Source: JAAOIF01 sp965217125 (GTDB taxonomy: Bacteria > Pseudomonadota > Gammaproteobacteria > PS1 > Pseudothioglobaceae). From it: 64,000 bases of DNA. Shown in pieces: positions 8,124-18,026 of this stretch. A model generated the notes under the pieces. The model was not told the DNA's origin, made no database searches, and saw only the letters and a list, made by a program, of their open reading frames with translations. Position 1 is the first letter of the stretch. Each line of letters starts with the position of its first letter. The stretch lies in the NCBI GenBank assembly GCA_965217125.1, contig OZ244244.1, positions 496,001 through 560,000 of the forward strand, in the 5' to 3' direction. A program made the translations under genes and the position numbers.

Positions 8124-10514
8124 TTAAAAGCTTGTTCCTAAGGTAAATTCTACATTTTTGGTTTTATCGCCATCCTTTTTCAGTAGTGGTGTGGCTGCAT
8201 AAATACCGATCGGACCTACTGGAGTAATCCAAGTAAAGGCAATACCAGCTGATGCCCTGGCGTCGTCTAATTCAAAATCAGAGAACTCTTCAGTGATACT
8301 ACCAGCGTCAATAAAGGCACTGACACGCATATTTTCAGCCTTTTTGCCAGCAAAGCCTAATTTAGAAATAATTGAAGTACTTACTAATAACGATAATTCA
8401 CCACCTTTAGCATCACCATTGGCGTAGGCCGCACCTAATGAGTTGAAATCAAAGCCACGAATAGAGGAAGAGCCACCACCATAGTAGCGCTCAAAGAAAG
8501 GCAATTCTTTATCGTTATAGCCACTAGCTAAGCCAATATTAGCTTTAGCGCCTAAAGTTAGTTTTTTGCTGAGTGGATAGTAGCTTTTGTGTGCTGCATT
8601 AACTTTATAATAATTAAAATCACCAAAAGGTAGGGCAACTTCAAAGCCTAAACTGTTTTGTTGTCCAGCGGTTGGGAATCTAAAATTGTTCAGTGTGTTA
8701 TTTGACAAACCAGCACTGAATTTAACCTCAAAATCATCATCGCTTGCACATTGTGCGGTCTCTAACCCGTTATTAGTGAAATCATCTGGGTCAGCAGTTG
8801 TTGCTGTTGGCGTTCCTCCTTCTAATGGCCCGTTAGTGCCAGCAAGCTCATAACCACAAGTAATATCGCGTTTTGAAACTCTAATACCGGTATTGATACG
8901 GGTGTTTTCGGTAATTGGAAAGCCATAGCCAATCGAGCCACCAATTTCACCAATTTTATATTCACTCAAATCCAGCGCTTCACCATCAGTATTTTTACTA
9001 AAGACGCCATAACTAATACTGTGTTTGCCTGTGGTGAAATAAGGGTCTGAAAAGAAAAAACTAGCCTCTTGCACCGCCTCAGAAGTGGATAAGTTTGCAT
9101 TTAATACTCTGCCAGTGCCTAAGAAGTTGTTTTCTTGAATGCCTAAATTGAATGAAACCCCACTGTCATTAGAATGAGACAGTCCAATTGAGAATTGACC
9201 GGTTTTGGCTTCTTCTACGCTAAAGTGTAGGTTGATTTTATCTTCAAAGTTTTTAACTTTTGAGACTTCCATATTGACGCTAGAGAAAAAGCCTAAACGC
9301 CTAATTTTGTTGAGCGATTTATCTAATTCAGTGCTAGAATAAACCCCGCCCTCGGCAATGCTAATTTCACGACGAATAACATCGTCTTGGGTGCGTGTAT
9401 TGCCAGAAATGGTAATGCGATTGATATAAACTTTTTTGTTAAGTTGTATGTTAATGTTTAAATCAATGGTATGCGCTGTGCTATTTTCTGAGGTGATTGG
9501 GTCAATTTGTGCAAAGGCATAACCTTGGTCAATAAATACATTGCTAACCGCTCTGATGCCTTTAACCACTTGTTTGCGTTCAAACACATCGCCTTTTTTC
9601 ATGGCAAATATTTTTTCTAAGTTTTGGATTGATTGGTTTAATAAATCGCCAGTAAATTGAATATTGCCAACATTGTATCTAGCGCCTTCTTGCACTTGAA
9701 TATCTATACTGATTTTTTGTTTATTGTTAGTAAGGTTGGTATCAACTTTGTTGATTTTAAAGTCAAGATAGCCTAAGTTTGTATAAAAAGATTTTAGCGC
9801 TTCAATGCCAGCATCCAAAGCAATTTTGGAATAATGATTTTTTTTGGTGAAATAATTTAAAACGAAGAAGTCAGCTTCACCGATTTCAAATAATTCGAGT
9901 AAATCGTCCTCGTCATAGATTACATTGCCGCTTATTTTCATATTATCAATGCGGGCAACTTCGCCTTCGTAAATATCTAACTCAATTTCAACTCGATTTT
10001 TATCGTCAATTTTAATACTTTTGTCAATTTTAGCACTATAGTAACCTTTGGCAATATAGGTGGCTTCTAATTGATTAATTAATTGATTTAGGCGTTTTTT
10101 ATTAAAAATCTTGCCCTGTGTCAGCTCCATGTTTTGTAAGATTTCATCAATCCGTTCTTTATCAAGCACTTTGTCGGTATAGTTTAGTAAATCAATATAC
10201 TTAATGTGTGGGTTTTCTTTAATAACAATTTTTAATATTTGATTTTCTTGCTCTACATCAACATCTTTAAAAAAACCAGTTTGGTAAAGCGAGCGGATAA
10301 TTTGTGCAGAGATTTTATTGTTATAATCATCGCCCACTTCAACTGGAAGATAACTAAGAACAGTGCCTCTGGCAATGGCATTTAGACCATATACTTCAAT
10401 GCTTTTAATGCTTGCAGCCTGTGCTACGCTAAGCATAAAAAGGTTTAATATAAAACAAATTTTAATAATAATTTTTTGCACAATGCTAAGTTTATAATAA
10501 TCGTGAGAGGTCAT
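8124..10514 (-). CDS. bamA: Outer membrane protein assembly factor BamA
   Basis: Core of the BAM complex that inserts beta-barrel proteins into the outer membrane. A signal peptide ends near MLSVAQAA; five POTRA domains occupy roughly residues 35-430 and the C-terminal barrel roughly 450-796. The conserved loop-6 motif appears as SSIRGFDF, and the last residue is Phe (GTSF), the usual barrel signature. The ATG used overlaps the end of rseP by 23 bp; a GTG 11 codons in, giving a start at 10481 just before the signal peptide, is a plausible alternative. Between rseP and skp, as in most gammaproteobacteria. Confidence 0.96.
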   Translation of the reverse strand: MTSHDYYKLSIVQKIIIKICFILNLFMLSVAQAASIKSIEVYGLNAIARGTVLSYLPVEVGDDYNNKISAQIIRSLYQTGFFKDVDVEQENQILKIVIKENPHIKYIDLLNYTDKVLDKERIDEILQNMELTQGKIFNKKRLNQLINQLEATYIAKGYYSAKIDKSIKIDDKNRVEIELDIYEGEVARIDNMKISGNVIYDEDDLLELFEIGEADFFVLNYFTKKNHYSKIALDAGIEALKSFYTNLGYLDFKINKVDTNLTNNKQKISIDIQVQEGARYNVGNIQFTGDLLNQSIQNLEKIFAMKKGDVFERKQVVKGIRAVSNVFIDQGYAFAQIDPITSENSTAHTIDLNINIQLNKKVYINRITISGNTRTQDDVIRREISIAEGGVYSSTELDKSLNKIRRLGFFSSVNMEVSKVKNFEDKINLHFSVEEAKTGQFSIGLSHSNDSGVSFNLGIQENNFLGTGRVLNANLSTSEAVQEASFFFSDPYFTTGKHSISYGVFSKNTDGEALDLSEYKIGEIGGSIGYGFPITENTRINTGIRVSKRDITCGYELAGTNGPLEGGTPTATTADPDDFTNNGLETAQCASDDDFEVKFSAGLSNNTLNNFRFPTAGQQNSLGFEVALPFGDFNYYKVNAAHKSYYPLSKKLTLGAKANIGLASGYNDKELPFFERYYGGGSSSIRGFDFNSLGAAYANGDAKGGELSLLVSTSIISKLGFAGKKAENMRVSAFIDAGSITEEFSDFELDDARASAGIAFTWITPVGPIGIYAATPLLKKDGDKTKNVEFTLGTSF

Positions 10515-11841
10515 TATACACTGCTATAAAGGTTAGTGACAAAATAACTAACAAACCTAATTTAATTAATAATTGTTGCACTGTTTGGCTGAGGGGCGAG
10601 CCTTTTAAAATTTCAATCAAATAAAATAATAAATGCCCGCCATCTAATAGCGGTATTGGCAATAAATTAATCAAACCAAGGCCAATGCTAACCAATGCCA
10701 AAAAAGATAAAAACGCTGACAAGCTAATTTGTGCAGTTTTACCAGCATAATTAGCAATACTAATAGGCCCGCTAATTTGTTTAACCGAGGTTTGACCCAA
10801 AATCATCTTTTTGATGATGGTTAAATTAAGCATACTGAGTTGATAGACCTTAATATTGGCAGCTAAAAAAGCATCAAACGGCGCTTTGGTTGTTATTACT
10901 TGCCATTCATCTAAATAATTTTCAGGCACTTGTAGGCTGACACCAGCTTTAGCTACGCCATTTTGCTTGATAGGAGTTAGTAATAAATTTTTGATTTTAT
11001 TATTACGCATAATTTGCAATTCAATCGTCTGATTAGCATTTTGTTTGATTATTGTGACAAATTCTTGCCAAGTTTTAATAGTTTTGTTGTTGGCTTTTAT
11101 AATGCGGTCGCCTGATTGAATGCCAGCCAGATAAGCGGGTTTATTAGGGATTACTTTATCGATAATCGGCTCAAATGTTGGCAGGGCAAATTTAAAACCT
11201 AAATATTGTTCAATCCCTTGTTGCGGATTGGCTAAAAAATCACCCTTTAAGTTTAGCACTAAGGTTTGTAAATTACCCGTATTTGAAAGCACTTTCAAGG
11301 CCAATGTCGGCTCGCTTGAGGCTGGTAAAAAAATGTTATAAAATTCAGTAACACTAACAATTTCCTTGTTGTTAATACTAAGTAATTGATCACCCGCCTG
11401 TAAGCCTGAATGCTGGGCAATAGTATTATCTTGAACCGTGCCAATAAGCGGTTTTATGCCTTGCGTGCCAAGCATAAAAATAATGCTATAAAGGATAATC
11501 GCCAGTATAAAATTCGCCGCCGGACCAGCTATAACCACAGCAATCCGTTTATAGACATTTTGACAATTAAAAGCCCGATGTTTTTCCTGCGGGCTTACTT
11601 TGCCCTCATTTTCATCTAACATTTTGACAAAACCGCCTAATGGCAGCGCGCATATCGTGTATTTAGTTTCACCCCATTGCCAAGATTTTAACACCTTGCC
11701 AAAACCAATCGAAAAACGCAGGACTTTTATGCCTAATTTTTTCGCTACCCAAAAATGACCAAATTCATGTATCGTTACCAAAATACCAATGCTAACAATA
11801 AAGGCAATTAACGCAATTAATGTATCTAACATATTTAACAT
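10492..11841 (-). CDS. rseP: Site-2 intramembrane zinc protease RseP
   Basis: Inner-membrane metalloprotease that cuts anti-sigma-E factor RseA and clears signal peptides. The zinc motif HEFGH is in the first membrane segment (about residues 25-29), two PDZ domains occupy the periplasmic middle part, and the second catalytic motif LLPIPLLDGGH is near residue 395. Length 449 is typical. Start could be the first ATG (11841) or the fourth codon (11832). No cdsA, dxr or uppS lies upstream as in E. coli; instead an intergenic terminator and the TMTC-like cluster are there. Confidence 0.95.
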   Translation of the reverse strand: MLNMLDTLIALIAFIVSIGILVTIHEFGHFWVAKKLGIKVLRFSIGFGKVLKSWQWGETKYTICALPLGGFVKMLDENEGKVSPQEKHRAFNCQNVYKRIAVVIAGPAANFILAIILYSIIFMLGTQGIKPLIGTVQDNTIAQHSGLQAGDQLLSINNKEIVSVTEFYNIFLPASSEPTLALKVLSNTGNLQTLVLNLKGDFLANPQQGIEQYLGFKFALPTFEPIIDKVIPNKPAYLAGIQSGDRIIKANNKTIKTWQEFVTIIKQNANQTIELQIMRNNKIKNLLLTPIKQNGVAKAGVSLQVPENYLDEWQVITTKAPFDAFLAANIKVYQLSMLNLTIIKKMILGQTSVKQISGPISIANYAGKTAQISLSAFLSFLALVSIGLGLINLLPIPLLDGGHLLFYLIEILKGSPLSQTVQQLLIKLGLLVILSLTFIAVYNDLSRLL

Positions 11842-11899
11842 ATTTATTATTGAAAATCCTAAATGTATGCCGAACTTACAGACGGAACTTGAAAAACAA

Positions 11900-11972
11900 A
11901 AAAACCAATCTGTAGCTAATCCTAAGGCAAATTAGGGGTTTAAACCCTAAGATTAGCTACAGATTGGTTTTT
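11900..11972 (-). terminator. Long hairpin, probable rho-independent terminator of the TMTC-like cluster
   Basis: Two perfectly complementary 22-bp arms (11900-11921 and 11951-11972) enclose a 29-base loop that has its own nearly palindromic core (TTAGGGGTTTAAACCCTAA). On the minus strand the second arm runs into a T-rich stretch, as expected of an intrinsic terminator downstream of the last TMTC-like gene (stop at 12002). The arm is AT-flanked on both sides, so it may also work from the plus strand. The arms are longer than needed for a terminator, so a repeat-element origin is possible. Confidence 0.7.
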
Positions 11973-12001
11973 ATTTTCATTTTTGATATTTTACTTAAAA
12001 A

Positions 12002-14002
12002 TCAAGGGCAGACTTTGTGCAAATCTTTAGCTATTGCCTGTTGCAATTTAATTCTATGTTGCTGGGCAAATGCAAATGCCTGTTTGGCTTTTTTGCATTG
12101 TTTTAATGAGGCTAATAGATGTATTTTTCCATTATTTGCATCAGCATAATTAGGCCTGATTTTAACTGCTTGATTGAAATCATCTAAGGCTTGTTGCTGT
12201 TTTTTTAATTGCAATAAAGCCAGACCTTTGTTATAGAAAGCTGTGCTACGGTTAGAAGTTTCGTTTTGTGAATAAGATTTAATCGCTTGATTAAAACTAT
12301 CTATGGCTTGTTGATATTTGCCCATGTTAACAAACGCAAGCCCTTTATCGCTAAAAAGTATTGCCAAATATTTTTTATTATTAGGCGGGGTTATGTTTAT
12401 GGCTTTGTCAAAATAAACGATGGCTTGTTGGTATTTACCCTCATTAGCAAATTTATGCCCTTTATCGCTAAAATGTTTTACTAAAGAGGTTAATGCATCT
12501 ATTTTTCCATTATTTACATCAACATTATTGGGGTTAATTTTAATGGCTTGATTAAAACTATCTAAGGCTTGCTGATATTTTTTTTGCCTAAGATAGGATA
12601 AGCCTTTGTTGTAAATAGCTTTAATAGCTTTAGGGTAGATATTAATCGCCTTATCAAAATATATATCAGCTTGTTGATATTGTTTTAATTTCGATAAATA
12701 TACTCCTGTATTATTAAAATATTGTCCTAAATTCTCATGTGCATATTGCGGCCTAAGCTCATAATTAATACTATGTAACCATAATTTACCCTTATTTTGC
12801 CACACGGGAATTTGCCTAAATGCCGAAAGTGAAGCAAAAACAATCAAAACACTGATAATTAGACCATGCCAAATTTTTTTATCAACTTTGCTAAAAATAG
12901 CGCCAATCAATAGTGCTATGCCAATCATCGCAAAATAAACATATCGATCTGCCACTAATGAAAATATTTGGAAAGCAAAACTGACAAAACCAGAAGTAGT
13001 GAAAAATCCAGCCACAAACAGTGTAACAGCAAAAATGAGCAAAGGCTGAGTTTTGCGCCTCAGCCACAAAAAATAGCCCAATCCAGCTGGCACTAATGCC
13101 AATGGATAAAACCACCATTGCGCACTAATAAATTTAGGTGAAAGCGTATAAGAAGTGCCTAAATGGTATGGATAAACAATCTTATACAAATAAAAAACAA
13201 TGCTATCAAGCCAAGCAAATGGGCGTTGCCAAAAATCCAGCGAATATTGTGTAAAATCAACTGTGCTACGCTGCACCGAGCTGGTAATTAGCACAAAAAT
13301 CAAAGCAATCAGCACAAAAGGCAGAGTTTTTTCAATATTTTTGCGCAACTTAAAACTAAAATGAAAATAATTAAGCAAAAACACAAAAGGCACTAACACA
13401 ACCGCTGAAGGTTTGCTTAATACCGCTAAAACAAAAAATATTAATGCTAAATAAGATAGCTTTGCTTGGTTTTTAAGATAATAATATAAAGACAACAAAA
13501 CAAATATCGTTGCTAATAATCCGCGAAATTCACTAACCCAAGCCACCGCCTCAACCTGAATCGGATGTAATAGAAAAAATCCAACACCAACTAAAACCGC
13601 CCATTTATTAACAATAAATTGCTTGAGAATAGTAAAAACCAACAAACCATTAATAATATGCACTACAACATTACTTAGATGAAAAATACTATTAACAGGC
13701 AGTGATAACAATTCAGCCAAAGATTTCAGCAAGCCCCACAGTAGGTAGGTGATGGGAATATACATACCATAGTAAGGCTGGGTAAAAATCTGAGTAAAAC
13801 TTGCCCATGAAGGATTTTGTAAAAATGGATTTTTTAGGTGTTTAGTATCATCCCAAACAAAAACAAAATCATAAACCTGCGCATAAATTAGTAGTGGAAA
13901 AATAATCAACAATGCAGTAATTATTCGATAATCACTGTTAAATAAATCACTAAATTGAAAGTTTAGTGCTGTTGCTTGTTTTTTTGATTTTTTTCTTTTC
14001 AT
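12002..14002 (-). CDS. TMTC-like membrane glycosyltransferase with C-terminal TPR repeats (third in tandem)
   Basis: 666 residues. The N-terminal two thirds are a multi-spanning membrane domain with the early acidic motif VWDD (about residue 50) and the TMTC/DUF1736-type signature HPIQVEAVAWVSEFRGLLA, typical of GT-C fold enzymes that use lipid-linked sugars. The C-terminal third (about 420-650) contains TPR units such as KYQQALDSFNQAIKINPN, probably for protein binding. By family it may glycosylate exported proteins, but donor and acceptor are unknown. It is the last and longest of three tandem paralogues, with more TPR units than the others, and is followed by a hairpin terminator. Confidence 0.75.
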   Translation of the reverse strand: MKRKKSKKQATALNFQFSDLFNSDYRIITALLIIFPLLIYAQVYDFVFVWDDTKHLKNPFLQNPSWASFTQIFTQPYYGMYIPITYLLWGLLKSLAELLSLPVNSIFHLSNVVVHIINGLLVFTILKQFIVNKWAVLVGVGFFLLHPIQVEAVAWVSEFRGLLATIFVLLSLYYYLKNQAKLSYLALIFFVLAVLSKPSAVVLVPFVFLLNYFHFSFKLRKNIEKTLPFVLIALIFVLITSSVQRSTVDFTQYSLDFWQRPFAWLDSIVFYLYKIVYPYHLGTSYTLSPKFISAQWWFYPLALVPAGLGYFLWLRRKTQPLLIFAVTLFVAGFFTTSGFVSFAFQIFSLVADRYVYFAMIGIALLIGAIFSKVDKKIWHGLIISVLIVFASLSAFRQIPVWQNKGKLWLHSINYELRPQYAHENLGQYFNNTGVYLSKLKQYQQADIYFDKAINIYPKAIKAIYNKGLSYLRQKKYQQALDSFNQAIKINPNNVDVNNGKIDALTSLVKHFSDKGHKFANEGKYQQAIVYFDKAINITPPNNKKYLAILFSDKGLAFVNMGKYQQAIDSFNQAIKSYSQNETSNRSTAFYNKGLALLQLKKQQQALDDFNQAVKIRPNYADANNGKIHLLASLKQCKKAKQAFAFAQQHRIKLQQAIAKDLHKVCP

Positions 14003-14024
14003 TTTTAAGGATTTTACTTAAAAA

Positions 14025-15803
14025 TCAAGGACAAACTTTGTGCAAGTTTTTAGCTATTACCTCTCGCAATTTAATTTTATGTTGTCGGGCAAAAACCGCT
14101 GCTTGTTTAGCTTTTTTGCACTGTTTTAATGAGACTAATACATGTATTTTTCCATTATTTGCATCGGCATAATTAGGCTTGATTTTAACGGCTTGATTAA
14201 AACTATCTAATGCTTGCTGATATTTTTTTAATTGCAATAAAGCCAGGCCTTTGTTATAGAAAGCTGTGCTACTCTTAGAAATGTCGTTTTGTGGATAATG
14301 TTTAATGGCTTGGTCAAAATTATCTAATGCTTGTTGATATTTGCCCATACCAGCAAACGCAAGCCCCTTATCACTAAAAAGTATTGCTAAATATTTTTTA
14401 TTATTAGATGGAGTCATATTTATGGCTTTGTCAAAATAAACGATGGCTTGTTGGTGTTTGCCCGCACTAGCAAATTTACGCCCTTTATCGCTAAAATGTT
14501 TCCTTAAATTAGTATGTGCATAACCCAATGTTGCTTCATAATTTATAGCATGAGACCATAATTTACCCTTATCTTGCCACACAGGAATTTGCCTAAAAGC
14601 AGACAAAGATGAAAAAACCAACAAAATAGCAAGCATTAACCCTTGCCAATATTTACTCTGTATTTTAGAAAATACAGTCGCAATAAATAGCGCTATGCCA
14701 ATCATCGCAATATAAATATAGCGGTCTGTTACTAATGAATACTTTGAAAAAACAAAACTGACAAAACCCGAAGTGCTAAAAAATCCAGCCACAAATAGTG
14801 CGGCAGAAAATACCAATAAAGGCTGAGTTTTGCGTCCCAGCCATAGCAACACACCCAAAGCCAAAGGCGCTAACGCCAACGGATAAAACCACCATTGCGC
14901 ACTAATAAATTTTGGTGAAAGAGTATAAGAAGCACTCAAATGATAAGGGTAAATTATTTTGTAGATGTAGAATATAATGCTATCTAACCAGACAAAAGGG
15001 CGTTGCCAAAAATCCAATGAATGTTGTGCAAAATCAATCCTGCCAAGCTGCACCGAGCTGGTAATTAGCACAAAAATCAAAGCAATCAGCGCAAAAGGTA
15101 GGGTTTTCTGAATATTTTTAGCTATTTTAAAATCATAATGAAAATAATTAAGCAAAAACATAAAAGGCACCAATACAACCGCTGAGGGCTTACTTAATAC
15201 CGCTAAAACAAAAAATATCAATGACAAATAAGATAAATTTGCTTGGTTTTTAAGATAATAATATAAAGACAACAAAACAAATAAGGCAGCTAATAATCCC
15301 CGAAACTCACTAATCCATGCCACTGCTTCTACCTGAATCGGGTGCAATAGAAAAAATAAAACACCAATCAACACTGCCCATTTATTAACAATAAATTGTT
15401 TGATAATAGTAAAAACCAACAAGCCATTAATAATATGCACCATAACATTGCCCAAATGCAAAACACTATTAACAGGCAAGGATAACAGTTCAGCAAATGC
15501 TTTGAGTATGCCCAACAGCGAGTAACTGACGGGAATATACATATCAAAATAAGGTTGAGTAAAAAGCTGGGTAAAACTCGCCCATGAAGGTTTTACTACA
15601 AAAGCATTATGTAAATGACCCTTTCCAGCACCGTCGTCATCATCCCAAAGTATCTCAAAATCATAAACTTGTATATAAATTAGCAGCGGCAAAATAATCA
15701 ATAAAACTGTAATTATTCGATAATCAGCACTAAATAAATCACTAAATTTAAAGCTTAGCGCTACTGGTTTTTTACTATTTTTTGAGAGTTTTTTTCTTTT
15801 CAT
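14025..15803 (-). CDS. TMTC-like membrane glycosyltransferase with C-terminal TPR repeats (second in tandem)
   Basis: 592 residues, paralogous along its whole length to both neighbours. The N-terminus begins MKRKKLSKNSKKPVALSFKF; the acidic motif ILWDDDD appears about residue 50 in the first external loop and the signature HPIQVEAVAWISEFRGLLAA in the membrane domain. About three TPR units end the protein (KYQQALDSFNQAVKIKPN). It is separated by only about 21-22 bp from each flanking copy, and both spacers are almost identical (stop, then TTTTTAAGTAAAATCCTTAA before the next ATG), evidence of recent tandem duplication. No clear Shine-Dalgarno is visible. Confidence 0.75.
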   Translation of the reverse strand: MKRKKLSKNSKKPVALSFKFSDLFSADYRIITVLLIILPLLIYIQVYDFEILWDDDDGAGKGHLHNAFVVKPSWASFTQLFTQPYFDMYIPVSYSLLGILKAFAELLSLPVNSVLHLGNVMVHIINGLLVFTIIKQFIVNKWAVLIGVLFFLLHPIQVEAVAWISEFRGLLAALFVLLSLYYYLKNQANLSYLSLIFFVLAVLSKPSAVVLVPFMFLLNYFHYDFKIAKNIQKTLPFALIALIFVLITSSVQLGRIDFAQHSLDFWQRPFVWLDSIIFYIYKIIYPYHLSASYTLSPKFISAQWWFYPLALAPLALGVLLWLGRKTQPLLVFSAALFVAGFFSTSGFVSFVFSKYSLVTDRYIYIAMIGIALFIATVFSKIQSKYWQGLMLAILLVFSSLSAFRQIPVWQDKGKLWSHAINYEATLGYAHTNLRKHFSDKGRKFASAGKHQQAIVYFDKAINMTPSNNKKYLAILFSDKGLAFAGMGKYQQALDNFDQAIKHYPQNDISKSSTAFYNKGLALLQLKKYQQALDSFNQAVKIKPNYADANNGKIHVLVSLKQCKKAKQAAVFARQHKIKLREVIAKNLHKVCP

Positions 15804-15824
15804 TTTAAGGATTTTACTTAAAAA

Positions 15825-17615
15825 TCAAGGGCAAAATTTGTGCAAATTTTTAGTTGTCGACTCGTGCAATTTGACTTTATGTTGTCGGGCAAAAGTCGCC
15901 GCTTGTTTGGCTTTTTTGCACTGTTTTAATGAGGCTAATAAATGTATTTTTCCATTATGGGGGTTGGCATTAGTAGGGTTAATTTTAATCGCTTGATTAA
16001 AATGTTCTAGCGCTTGCTGATATTTTTTTAAATGCAACAAAGCAAAGCCTTTATTGTGTAGGGCCCCGTCACCGCTATCATCTGTATAAGCATAATTAGG
16101 GCTAATTTTATTGGCTTGGTCAAAATAATCTATTGCTTGCTGATATTTTTTTAAATGCAGTAAAGCCAAGCCTTTATTGTAGGTAGTTGTGCTAAGCTTA
16201 TCAATCGAATCTTTTGGATAAAGTTTAATTGCCTTGTCAAAATATGTTATAGCCTGATTGTATTCCCCTGTATTGTAAAAAGCTTTGGCTTTAATGCTAA
16301 AATACACTGCTAAATTGCCGTGTGCATAACCAGATGTTGCTTCATAATTCATACTATGCGACCATAATTTAAGTTTATTTTGCCACAGAGGAATTTGCCT
16401 AAATGCCGAAAGTGAAGCAAAAACAATTAAAATACTGATAATTAGACTCTGCCAAACTTTTTTCTCAACTTTGTTAAAAATAATGCCAATCAATAGCGCT
16501 ATACCAATCATCGCAAAATACACATACCTATCTGCTACTAATGAAGATTTTTGAAAAGCAAAACTCACAAATCCAGAAGTAGTAAAAAATCCAGCCACAA
16601 ACAGTGCAACAGCAAAAATGAGCAAAGGCTGAGTTTTGCGCCTTAGCCACAGTAAATAGCCCAAAGCCAAAGGCACTAAAGCCAACGTATAAAACCACCA
16701 TTGAACACTAATAAATTTTGGTGAAAGCGCGTAAGAGAGGCTTAGGTGATAAGGGTAAATAATCTTATACAAATAAAAAACAATGCTATCAAGCCATGCA
16801 AAAGGGCGTTGCCAAAAAGTCAGCGTAAACTCTGCAAGATCAGTTCTGTTGCTAAATTGCACCGAGCTAGCAATTAACACAAAAACCAAAGCAATCAGTG
16901 CAAAAGGCAAGGTTTTCTGAATATTTTTGCCTAATTTAAAGCCATAATAAAAATAATTAATGATAAATACAAAAGCCACTAATACAACTGCTGAGGGCTT
17001 GCTTAATACTGCCAAAACAAAAAACACTAATGCTAAATAAGATAGCTTTGCTGATTTTTTAAGATAATAATATAAAGACAACAAAACAAATAAAGTGGCT
17101 AAAAGCACTCGAAATTCACTGACAAAAGCCACAGCCTCAACCTGAATCGGATGTAATAAGAAAAATCCAACACCAACTAAAACTGCCCATTTATTAACAA
17201 TAAATTGTTTTAGAATAGTAAAAACCAACAAACCATTAATAATATGTAGCACAACATTACTTAAATGCAAAACACTATTAAACGGCAAGGATAACAATTC
17301 AGCAATGGATTTCAACAAGCTCCAGAATAGATAGCTGATAGGGATATACATACTAAAAAACGGCTGAGTAAAAAGCTGGGTAAAACTCGCCCATGAAGGA
17401 TTTTGCACAAATGAATTTTTTATATGTCCTGCTTTGGTTTCATAACCTTCATCATCCCAAACAAAAGCAAAATCATAAACCTGTGCATAAATTAACAACG
17501 GCAAAATAACCAATAAAACTGTAACTATTCGATAATCAGCACTAAATAAATCACTAAATTTAAAGCTTAGTGCTACTGGTTTTTTACTGTTTTTTGAGAG
17601 TTTTTTTCTTTCCAT
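15825..17615 (-). CDS. TMTC-like membrane glycosyltransferase with C-terminal TPR repeats (first in tandem)
   Basis: 596 residues from the chosen ATG, which gives MERKKLSKNSKKPVALSFKF and aligns with the starts of the other two copies; the frame is open ten codons further up, inside the DUF971 gene. The membrane domain has FVWDDEGYE near residue 45 and the signature HPIQVEAVAFVSEFRVLLA. TPR units follow at the C-terminus (KYQQAIDYFDQANKISPN, KYQQALEHFNQAIKINPT). The start overlaps the 3' end of the DUF971 gene by 32 bp. It is the promoter-proximal member of the triplicate. The function is inferred from the TMTC/GT-C family only. Confidence 0.75.
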   Translation of the reverse strand: MERKKLSKNSKKPVALSFKFSDLFSADYRIVTVLLVILPLLIYAQVYDFAFVWDDEGYETKAGHIKNSFVQNPSWASFTQLFTQPFFSMYIPISYLFWSLLKSIAELLSLPFNSVLHLSNVVLHIINGLLVFTILKQFIVNKWAVLVGVGFFLLHPIQVEAVAFVSEFRVLLATLFVLLSLYYYLKKSAKLSYLALVFFVLAVLSKPSAVVLVAFVFIINYFYYGFKLGKNIQKTLPFALIALVFVLIASSVQFSNRTDLAEFTLTFWQRPFAWLDSIVFYLYKIIYPYHLSLSYALSPKFISVQWWFYTLALVPLALGYLLWLRRKTQPLLIFAVALFVAGFFTTSGFVSFAFQKSSLVADRYVYFAMIGIALLIGIIFNKVEKKVWQSLIISILIVFASLSAFRQIPLWQNKLKLWSHSMNYEATSGYAHGNLAVYFSIKAKAFYNTGEYNQAITYFDKAIKLYPKDSIDKLSTTTYNKGLALLHLKKYQQAIDYFDQANKISPNYAYTDDSGDGALHNKGFALLHLKKYQQALEHFNQAIKINPTNANPHNGKIHLLASLKQCKKAKQAATFARQHKVKLHESTTKNLHKFCP

Positions 17616-17955
17616 TTGTATGCCCAGCTTGTTTGAGTTTAGCAAGATATTCAGCCCAAAGTTGCTGGTGTTTGGTTGCTAACTTGTGTAGATGTTCCCA
17701 AGAATAGATGCCGCTATCATGCCCGTCACTAAAGAACAAAACCACTGCATAATTGCCAGTAGGGACAATCCGTTGAATGCTGACATTTTCTTTATCAATT
17801 TGCAAGGTTTCTTGCCCTCTACCATGCCCCTGAACCTCAGCAGAAGGGGAATAAACTCTAAGATATTGCGCACTTAGTGGATAGCGCTTGCCGTCAAAAG
17901 TGATAGTTAATAGGTTTTTTGCTTTATTGAGAGTAATATTAGTAGGTGTTTGCAT
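17584..17955 (-). CDS. DUF971 family protein (GBBH-like N-terminal domain)
   Basis: 123 residues. The pattern matches the small DUF971 domain that also forms the N-terminus of gamma-butyrobetaine hydroxylases: FDGKRYPLSAQYLRVYSPSA, then VPTGNYAVVLFFSDGHDSGIYSWEHLHKL. Free-standing copies are common in proteobacteria; a role in iron-sulfur or iron handling has been suggested for some but none is established here. Its 3' end overlaps the first TMTC-like gene, so the four genes are probably co-transcribed. dapF diverges on the other side. Confidence 0.85.
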   Translation of the reverse strand: MQTPTNITLNKAKNLLTITFDGKRYPLSAQYLRVYSPSAEVQGHGRGQETLQIDKENVSIQRIVPTGNYAVVLFFSDGHDSGIYSWEHLHKLATKHQQLWAEYLAKLKQAGHTNGKKKTLKKQ

Positions 17956-18026
17956 AATTCAACTTAAAGATAAAAAAAGCAGTGATTTTATCAGAGTTGC
18001 TCATTAATTAACCTAAAATATCCCCT

